From: Symsagittifera roscoffensis
Taxonomy: Eukaryota; Xenacoelomorpha; Acoela; Convolutidae
Length of the DNA stretch: 64,000 bases
Direction: 5' to 3'
NCBI RefSeq assembly: GCF_963678635.1
Contig: NC_087068.1
Span: 44,933,013-44,997,012, forward strand
A program made the translations under genes and the position numbers. The notes under the pieces are model-generated. The model ran no database searches. It was not told the origin of the DNA and saw only the letters and a program-made list of their open reading frames with translations. How positions within the stretch are numbered: position 1 is the first letter of the stretch; each line of letters opens with the position of its first letter. Positions 57,105 to 64,000 of this stretch are shown in pieces.

Positions 57105-57555
57105 TCCTTGGGGGTCTAGGACAACAAGCCGACGGGACTTCAAGCCGAAGGGACTTGAGGCCGAAAATTAAACTTTACAAGCACCTCAAATCAATATTTT
57201 TTCATCTGTAAAACGTTGCTTTTCAAAAGCTTACGCTAGTTTAGTCCATAATAAGCGTTATTTATGACAATGAATCACTTGGGATTGACATCCGTTAATG
57301 AGCCGGTTTTTGAAATGCATAAATTATAAACAAGAAATTTGACTTCAACCGTGTTTTATTTTTCAACTTTTCTAAACATCATTTGGAGGTTGAAATTTTA
57401 TGAAAACGCTAATAAATACCGACTAAAGATCAAGAAAATGAGAAAATCTTCAGAAAAGTGTTCATGACTTAATGAGAAAATTTTTGGCTTGAAGTCCCTA
57501 ATTTTACGATTCGGCTTGAAGTCCCGTCGGCTTGATGTCCGGCACCCATTCCCTG
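57105..57555. mobile_element. Short inverted-repeat (MITE-like) element
   Basis: GGACAACAAGCCGACGGGAC, followed by TTCAAGCCGAAGGGACTT at 57119-57170, is mirrored by TTCGGCTTGAAGTCCCGTCG and GCTTGATGTCC at 57510-57541. The arms share GGACNNCAAGCCGACGGGACTTCAAGCCGA. The inner 350 bases are AT-rich with no ORF. Flanking GGGTGCC/GGGGTCT-like bases may extend the repeat, so the exact ends and any target duplication are uncertain. A cut-and-paste transposon derivative is the simplest reading. Confidence 0.6.
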
Positions 57556-57630
57556 GGTGTCTTTCAGTGTAAGTACTAGTGGAACTTCTTATGAAGTTGG
57601 AATTTTTTATGAAAGTACTTTTAAGAGTTA

Positions 57631-60084
57631 ATGGAGAGTGGTGGAAAACCCGAGCAAACCGTGTTGTTCCCAAACAATCCTGGTTTTCAAGATGATTGGT
57701 CGCGGAAACTCAAAGACTTGTTTCCAGTACCATTAGATGGGGCTCGGGTTGTTCTTAATAGAGTCTTAGCCTCGAGGTTCCAAATGGCACACACGGTAAA
57801 TATGGGAGACTCAGGTAGCGCAGGAGCTGTTCCAGGAGCCACTGCAGGACCACCGCCTTATTCTTTCCAGGCAACGTGCGTTGGCAAAGCCGAACACGAA
57901 GAGCTGACTCCAGTATTCATGGCGGAGATTGATAACACGTAAGAAATCGAAGGCCCGATGTGAATAGCCATTTTGATTACGTTTTTGGCAAGTTGTGCTT
58001 GTTAGTCTGGAACACGTGGTTCTTGGTAAGGTAATCAGAATAGTGGGGAGAAGGTTTGTTTTGAAATATGAATTAATCGGCGATCTTGAAAACATACTGG
58101 GGAGGCTCTAAAGCTTGCTTGAGCACCTATGGGTAAACATTAAATAAATACGGGTGCACTTTTAAGAGTGAAAATAGGTCTGAAACTTTAATAGTCCGGG
58201 TGCTATGTGGAGTGCAGTAAAAAAGACAAGTTTTATATTAACCAATCAGAATCGAGAACAAAATGCAACCTTATTTATTTCCTAAGTGTGCTTTCTGTTT
58301 TCAATTCTTAATGGTTAATATAGTATTTGTCTGTTTAATGACCTGTCTACTGTTTGCTACATATCCAGGTTATATATACCGCAGAAAAATTAAACCAGCT
58401 ACAATGTAATCCAGCCAAAAGTACATAACTTTTTTTTGTTCCGTTCATTGAAAATTTAGTTTGATTTCGAGCAAGTAACGCGATCGAGTAACGCTCGTTA
58501 CATGGAAACAAACTTACTGTTTTTTTTCAGATTTTTCAGAAAAATTTGATTTTACTATAGAGAAAACTAGTTTCGAATGTTCCATTTAGCGCTTGTTTGG
58601 CAAAAAAAATATTGTGCAAAAACTTAGAAACAAATTTTGATTTTTGTAAAAAATTGTTTTTATTCATTTTGTTTTTTATTCATTTTTGGAGACAAATATT
58701 GTCGATCATGCATAATTTACTAATTTCGTAAGCGATGGTATTATTCTTGAATTACACCACCCACTAGAAACGACACTTATTTTAAGAAAAGTAAATAAAA
58801 ACGTTTTTTTTTCTTTTATGAATATGGTCGGAACATTGTGCTTCATGTACAGCAATCGGCTACCTTCATGTATTGGAATCGTGTACTAGACTTTTTCCCC
58901 CGTTCATAACTCTAGGCACAAGACTCTCTCTTTGATCTGGACTCATTTCCTGGAAGCCTCTATTCGCAACAGATTTACCGCTACAAGTTTTTTTTGCATG
59001 TTAGCATTTTGATTATCTGTCTCCTACGATTTATCTTTTTAAGTGGTTGTAATTTTACCGACTCGATTTGTTAAAATTTAGTTTTTTGTTTTTGCGTATA
59101 TTATATCAGCTTAGTGGCCTCATATCGCGTTATATTGTTCGACGAGCATTTTTTTTTGTGTATGTGTTTTGAGGGTGAGGTGGACTTGATAACTTTTTGT
59201 TAGTCTTGAATTTTTTTGAATTGTTTTTCGGCTTTTTTAATCTTTTTTTTCGGCTTGATCGATTTTGGTCTGTATTTCATCGGGATATGCTAATCGGCAT
59301 CGATGCTAATTTTTTCTTCTTTTGTCTTGGCTCGTTTTTTTTTTCAAAAATAAGCTAATTCATTTCGATAGATCTAATTTTTTCGACAAATTCGAATTCC
59401 TTAGATATTTTTGACGTAGCCTTTTTTCGTATCGCAAGTTTTAAATTTTAAAAAGGTTCTGCTCGTTTTAGCGGCAGTCTCAATGGGCAGATAATTAAAT
59501 ACCTCAACAGCCGGGTGCGATGCAAAGCAGTTCTCCAGACCCAAAAGTCTAAATGGGCAATGTCGCAGGCTGCCTTGGACTACAAGGGAAACTCATACTC
59601 TGCTTCTCTAGTGGCCATTAACCCCGACCTATTAGCTTGCACAGGAGTGTTATCCAGTAGTTTTTTGAAGCGAATCACACCCAAAGTTGACATAGGCTCC
59701 GATTTTACAATGCACAATGCGCAAGGACAGTTGAAAACATCTATGGGCGTGCATGGAAAATACAGTGGAGTGAACTGGGAGATATTTGGCAACGTGAACA
59801 ACGCTGGTTTTCAGACTGGATACTATCATGAATGCAGCAAAACAACAACTGTAGGGGTAGAATGGGAGTGTTCTTCAGTTCAAGGGGAGTCGAGTGTAGC
59901 ATTGGGGTACAAAATCGACATGACAGAAAGTGGGAACTTCTGTCTTCGAGGCTCAATAGACTCCAATGGAACACTCAGTGCTGTGTACGACAAGAAAATG
60001 CACCCTTTCACCTTAACTCTAAGCGGAAGCATGAACCACAGACGAGGTCTAAGTAAGTTTGGACTGGGATTCACAATAGGCTAA
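57631..60084 (+). CDS. TOM40: Mitochondrial import receptor subunit TOM40 (two exons)
   Basis: Channel-forming beta-barrel of the TOM complex in the mitochondrial outer membrane, through which most nuclear-encoded mitochondrial proteins enter. Exon 1 is 57631-57938 (ATG to ...GATAACAC), and exon 2 is 59472-60084 (CGGCAGTCTC... to TAA). Joined across the intron it predicts 306 residues, in line with metazoan TOM40. Exon 1 shows NPGFQDDWSRKLKDLFPVPL followed by a substrate-facing first strand, and FMAEIDNT joins in phase to GSLNGQIIKYLNSR. Exon 2 carries LQTQKSKWAMSQAALDYKG, GVHGKYSGVNWEIFGNVNN, TVGVEWECSS, CLRGSIDSNGTLSAVYDKK, and the C-terminal NHRRGLSKFGLGFTIG strand that acts as the beta-sorting signal of the family. 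No breaks are seen. A Pro/Ala/Gly-rich insert (GAVPGATAGPPP) sits in the first barrel strands. Confidence 0.9.
57939..59471 (+). other. TOM40 intron
   Basis: Donor GTAAGAAATC and acceptor CTCGTTTTAG, 1533 bases, interrupting a codon after its second base. The intron is AT-rich with long T runs and carries one copy of a diverged repeat at about 59040-59260. No internal ORF or RNA gene is recognisable. Confidence 0.85.
59040..59260 (+). repeat. Diverged repeat, copy in the TOM40 intron
   Basis: Shares GGTTGTAATT...CTCGATTTGTT, AGTGGCCTC(A/T)TAT(C/T)GCG, TGTGT...GGACTTGA and TTGAATTTTT(T/C)(T/C)GAATT in order with 61590-61830. Probably an old interspersed element. Confidence 0.6.
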
Positions 60085-60990
60085 AGCGTTCTCAGCCGCT
60101 GAACTAAATGACGCTGACATTGTTTTATGCTCTGAACTTTGCTGCCAAAATTGATCGAGTTATTTGGGAGAAATTTAGAGATTCTATAGTCTTGGATATT
60201 TCGAAACGAAATCAAATGCGATATATTCTTCTGATAAAAGTCTGGTGCTCTTCGTTGCAAGAAGCAGGAGTTAACTACTTTTGAAATCTCTGTTTTGTCA
60301 AGGTTCAAGTCAAGTTTCTTCATGGCTTATTGTCGAAGTGTTAAAAAGTTTAATTTGTAGAATTCACAGCTGAATGTAAAGTTGATTTTTGAAGACATTG
60401 GTTTAAGTGATATATCAAATTGAAGCACTTTCTGTCTCGATTCGATCGATGTTAAAGTTTGTGAGAGCAAGTGTCTTGTAATCGCGAGCAAAATATTTCC
60501 CATTAATACTTTTTTTACAAATACGTACGAAATTGGTGCTGGTTAATCAGAAAAATGGACGTTTTTTAAGAGTCGATGAGCGTACGTAGTTCAGACTTTT
60601 TATAGGTCGTTATGATTTTTTTTGCAGGAAAAGTCATATAGTTTGTTCAGGCTCAAATTTACTATTTCGCGGTTTGACTTTTAATTTCTCTTAAAGTTCA
60701 ATTCATTTTCTTTGTCAAAAGGAGACAAAACTCCACTATCAAACAGCAAATATTTTAAAGTCACAAAAAACGATCGACTTCTTGTTTCGAAAATGGAATT
60801 GAATTTTAAGATTTTTAGGAAAATAAAAAAATTTACCTATTAATCCAGTTTTCTCCAATTGGGTTAATTTTATCGAAAAGATGTCAATCATAAATCAGTC
60901 TAAAAATTCAAAAAGCGTTACGACCATCTATTTTTTTCTTCGTAATTCCAAAGTTGAGATTTTTTTACTGTTTACTTGCAATTGTCTGTT
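60085..60990. other. Noncoding AT-rich sequence downstream of TOM40
   Basis: I see no ORF, RNA gene or repeat with support. Short minus-strand frames near 60100-60320 have no recognisable content. Confidence 0.5.
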
Positions 60991-61072
60991 GGCTATGTTC
61001 CTTTACTGGTATAGCACTTGCTTGCAATATCAAAGGCTAGGTGTTTGATTCCGACCCTGGCCTGTATTTTTT
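60991..61072 (+). repeat. tRNA-like (SINE head) sequence 1
   Basis: GGCTATGTTCCTTTACTGGTA resembles a tRNA 5' end with A box, and GTTTGATTCCGACCC resembles a B box; GGCC base-pairs with the start. A T run follows as a Pol III terminator would. It is too degenerate to call a tRNA gene. Confidence 0.45.
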
Positions 61073-61433
61073 CAAGTAACTTTTTTGCCTGTTTCCGGAC
61101 TAAGTGTGTATGCCTGTTGTTTGTCAGCTTCTTAAACGCAGCAAGTAGATAGTTGCCGTAGAAGCCATTTAAGTTTTTTCATCTGCAAATAAATATTTCT
61201 GGGCCTTCAAAAGAACCCGTTTTCGATCAGTTGCTCGCGAACTCAGCTAAAGCCACCGTCAATTGTGATTAACAAACAAAATTTTGGAATAATCATTTTA
61301 TTATTACCCTTCCGATAGCAAGGGTATTGCAATTGGCTACTAGACTTTTTTTCCATTAAACAACTTTGTCCACAGGACTCATTAAACTGGTGATACGTTG
61401 GTTCATAATGAATTCAAAATTTGTAGTGTCTCT

Positions 61434-61511
61434 TGAACGCTTAGCCTGGTGGTAACGAATACGCCTGGGACGGCAAAGGTCCTGGATTCGAACCTGACCA
61501 GGGCCAGTTTT
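61434..61511 (+). repeat. tRNA-like (SINE head) sequence 2
   Basis: TTAGCCTGGTGGTAACG (A-box-like) and TGGATTCGAACCTGACC (B-box-like), followed by CCAGGGCC and TTTTT. The anticodon region does not fold cleanly, so a SINE or tRNA-derived relic is preferred. Confidence 0.5.
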
Positions 61512-61589
61512 TCAATTGGTAATTGTTTAAGCAATTTTAACTAGTTGTTTTAAGCTTTTAAAAATCCGGCTGAATCGAAGTTTGCTTTT

Positions 61590-61830
61590 CACATTGGTTG
61601 TAATTCAACCATCTCGATTTGTTCAAATTTCGTTTTTTTTTCTTTTTTATCGGATCAACAACTTTAGGCCTAATTAATATCTTTTCAGTGGCCTCTTATT
61701 GCGTCGTTACCTCCGAAAAAAAATTGTACGCGTGTGTGCTCTGACGGCAAAAGGGACTTGACATTTTTTAATAAGTGTAGAATTTTTCTGAATTTCTTCT
61801 CGGCATGTAGGGCTTCTTCTGCTTCTGCTC
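61590..61830 (+). repeat. Diverged repeat, second copy
   Basis: Partner of 59040-59260, lying between tRNA-like heads 2 and 3. The third head follows about 50 bases downstream. Confidence 0.6.
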
Positions 61831-61880
61831 AGGTTTTTTCGGCTTTGTTACCGCTTGGTAATTATAAATTCAAGTCCAAT

Positions 61881-61955
61881 CAAGCAACCGGTGCATCTGG
61901 CGTAGAAGTAAAGATGGTTAAGATTTGCAGTTCGAATCCGGCCGGGCCTTTTTTG
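61881..61955 (+). repeat. tRNA-like (SINE head) sequence 3
   Basis: GCAGTTCGAATCCGGCCGGGCC contains a good B box and a closing GC stem, followed by TTTTTT. The A box is weak. Same general layout as the two others within 1 kb. Confidence 0.45.
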
Positions 61956-62293
61956 TAAACTAGCGTTCCTGTGCTTTTTCGGATTATTATCCGTCTGTTT
62001 ATTTTTGTCGGCTTAGATCCCGTAGCTCGATGATTCAGCTTCATTCCTAGTTGCTGTACTCCCCATGCTTGAGTCGACAAAGCACGGAAGTTCGGTTCCA
62101 GCTAAAACTTCATGTAAATAGAAAATTTGGCTTCTTTATAGCATTCCCGAAGCTTTTTGTACAGTTTATACTGATTCAGGTAATTTTTTTCCGGGAATCA
62201 TGAGCTTTTGTTGCAATTTCTGTTGACGAAGTCGAGTTTTTGAATTTTTCTCTGTCGGAGTTTCATAACAGTCATATTTGTATCGCAAGTGGT

Positions 62294-62310
62294 GCGAAGC
62301 TCAGCTTCGC
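62294..62310. other. Perfect 17-nt inverted repeat
   Basis: GCGAAGCT-C-AGCTTCGC, 8-base arms with one central base, in an otherwise AT-rich stretch. Possible end of a foldback element or a chance palindrome. Confidence 0.45.
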
Positions 62311-62384
62311 CTCAGTGTAAAAATTTGGCACCGTATTTCAAAGATTAAGACGCTCAAAGAATCTTAAAGTAAACACTTTAATCA

Positions 62385-62520
62385 AGTCGCCACTTAAACC
62401 AATACAAGCAGGAAAGGGGGAGGAGAGTTTCCATCCATATACAAGCGAAGGGTGAACCACTTAAACCAATACAGTAAAAGGGGAGGATATTATTCATCCA
62501 TATACTAGCGGAAGTTGCAG
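62385..62520. repeat. Two-unit ~67-base tandem repeat
   Basis: CCACTTAAACCAATACA, a GGGGAGGA purine run, CATCCATATAC and AGCG(A/G)AG occur twice in the same order. The purine-rich core precedes the retroelement relic that starts about 100 bases on. Confidence 0.7.
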
Positions 62521-62623
62521 TAGAAATAAAATAGCTAGAAAGGAAAGGTACATAGTCAAGCTAGACAAAAGCACAAGTGTCAAAACTAGACCAGGAAGGT
62601 TTCGCTAATAAATTAGGCAATTA

Positions 62624-63260
62624 TGTCAGTTCTAGAAAACCAATCTAACCTGGTTGGGTTTGAAATCGATGACATGGGTATCAAAACGAAAAAGTTAGAA
62701 GCAAAACTAGCATTATCGTTTCCGAAAATACTCAAGCATTTTGAATCCTCTATGGGTATTGTCAATCACATGTCTAGATTTCACTAAAAAACAGGAATGA
62801 GAGGAAGTTAAATTGGATTGCCGAAGGCGACATTTTTCAAAAAATACTAGCACCAATTGCTGAAATATCAAAGATGAACCACTATGATGCTTCAGACCAA
62901 TGCAGGATTAAATATAGCCCAAGTCACACAGAACTAGGAGCAACCGGACATATCGGTACTTGTTGCCTTCACATCAAAATGTTTAATTACCGCGAAACAA
63001 AAACAACACGAACGAGCGATAACTTCTTGCTTTCGTATGGTCCTGCGGTTTCTTTCGCAACTATCTTTTAGTAAATCAATTCAAAGTTTTAACTGACCAA
63101 TAAAGTCAGTTGTAGCATTAACAGAGAATACAAGAAATGAGACTTATCAGTCAAGACTATCTAGGTGGGCAGAAAGGATTTCAACTATCGAGTATTCTAT
63201 CTCATTTTGCAATAGGTGAAATTAGGACACTTTCAAGCCTCACGTTACGATGAACAATTT
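62624..63260 (+). pseudogene. Ty3-type RT end and RNase H relic, different family
   Basis: LVGFEIDDMGIKTKKLEAKL, PKILKHFESSMGIVNHMSRF is the RT thumb/connection pattern of Ty3-type elements. After frameshifts YDASDQ (RNase H DAS), VAFTSKCLITAKQKQ, and VVALTENTRNETYQSRLSRW followed by AERIS, end at 63200 or so. The sequence is not close to the minus-strand family in this window. Many stops; dead. Confidence 0.65.
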
Positions 63261-63672
63261 GTAGTCAAAGCGTTTCCTAAGTCGACGAAGTGTGCCAGGC
63301 AAAAAACATATCCAATCAAAATACCTCAGAATAAGAGAAGGTCAGGAATGTAATTAATGAAACCCAATCAGTCATTACCGAATTATCAATTTTTTTTACG
63401 CTGTGAATCTAGACAATAGTTCATCATTCGTTACCGGATCGCCACATGAGGGCAATGAAAAATGGGAAATTTGCTGGCCAATCAAAATTACCCAAGCTTA
63501 CCCACAATGCAAGTCAGTTCAGCAAAGTTAACGGTTTTATTTTATCCACTCAAAGGATTTAGATAAATGTACATACATCAGTAAGAAGGCGCAGCGTCAT
63601 GTAGTTTTTATCTTAACCAATTAGATCAATTGATTTAACTTTATAGTTCTTCTGAACAAAGTTTTATAGAAA

Positions 63673-63963
63673 ATGTCAGAATTTTACGCGGCAAATTTTT
63701 GCCAATCAGATCATTTAATGCAATGTATCAATTCTTCGCAAGATGGAGATAGTGAATGCGGTGGAAGTTCTATCCATTTAGAATACTTAGTTCCTACTTT
63801 ATTCACAAACACACCACAGTTAACTGGAAACTGGATCGATAGGAGAGGGCTAAGAATTGGAGTTAGCCCAATCAGAAGAAGGGATTTCGTACTCAGCCAT
63901 ATTGTCACCAATTTTATGGCACAGTTAGATCTACAAACTATTTGTCAGATGGAAAGACCGTAA
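63673..63963 (+). CDS. Hypothetical 96-residue ORF after the RT relic
   Basis: Open frame (MSEFYAANFCQSDHLMQC..., NWIDRRGLRIGVSPIRRRDF) about 400 bases downstream of the RNase H relic, on the same strand. It may be the remnant of the polypeptide following RNase H in that element. I recognise no domain, and the stretch 63260-63672 between them has no supported feature. Confidence 0.2.
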   Translation: MSEFYAANFCQSDHLMQCINSSQDGDSECGGSSIHLEYLVPTLFTNTPQLTGNWIDRRGLRIGVSPIRRRDFVLSHIVTNFMAQLDLQTICQMERP

Positions 63964-64000
63964 TTGTGCAGAGAAAGGACAAACGCTAGATAGCTGGGTG

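Noticed and set aside
61434-61511. Functional tRNA gene
   Set aside because: B box and A box are present, but the anticodon stem-loop does not fold into a proper tRNA by eye, and two similar degenerate copies lie nearby.

Overview
This is a eukaryotic, almost certainly animal, chromosome segment: AT-rich intergenic DNA, GT-AG splicing in the one host gene, LTR and non-LTR retroelements, tRNA-like Pol III heads and a 200-base assembly gap. The only host gene I can name is a two-exon TOM40 homologue (mitochondrial outer-membrane import channel) at 57631-60084. I cannot fix the phylum from the sequence.

Most of the rest belongs to one very large Ty3-type LTR retrotransposon family, on the minus strand. 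Pieced together from its copies, the layout is: LTR of about 0.9 kb, leader of about 2.9 kb, gag of about 2.9 kb, pol (protease, reverse transcriptase, RNase H, a linker of several hundred residues, integrase, acidic tail and a C-terminal macro domain), a short intercistronic spacer, a second ORF of about 1300 codons (called ORF2 here), a 3' untranslated region and the LTR. That is roughly 19-20 kb. Copy C (1-6521) is a 3' fragment. The unit at 28939-56942 is bounded by two LTRs and a perfect 5-bp direct repeat, CAAGT. It reads as one 28-kb composite insertion in which a second integrase-macro-ORF2-LTR half (28939-39016, called A) is joined to a nearly complete 5' part (39017-56942, called B). 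B has also lost its macro domain and carries a 1.49-kb tandem duplication. Every copy has stops or frameshifts.

On the plus strand, 15.6-26.4 kb holds a diverged sister family in three tandem units. Each has LTR, leader, the macro-domain end of pol and the first part of ORF2, with gag and most of pol missing. In the last unit ORF2 runs into an SGNH/GDSL-hydrolase-like region not found in the minus-strand family. The array is interleaved with 0.96-kb noncoding tandem repeats (13.0-15.6 and 18.8-19.7 kb). An older, diverged ~3-kb duplication fills 6.8-12.8 kb. A broken LINE-like reverse transcriptase (26.9-28.9 kb) separates the plus array from the composite.

The right flank holds a short inverted-repeat element just upstream of TOM40, the TOM40 gene, diverged repeats with three tRNA-like heads (61-62 kb), and a decayed Ty3-type RT/RNase H relic from another family (62.6-63.3 kb). 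The feature most likely to be new is the pairing of a Ty3-type retrotransposon with a pol-encoded macro domain (ADP-ribose-binding fold, closest to the OARD1/Poa1 type) and a large non-envelope ORF2 whose downstream module has been exchanged for an SGNH-like one in a sister lineage.
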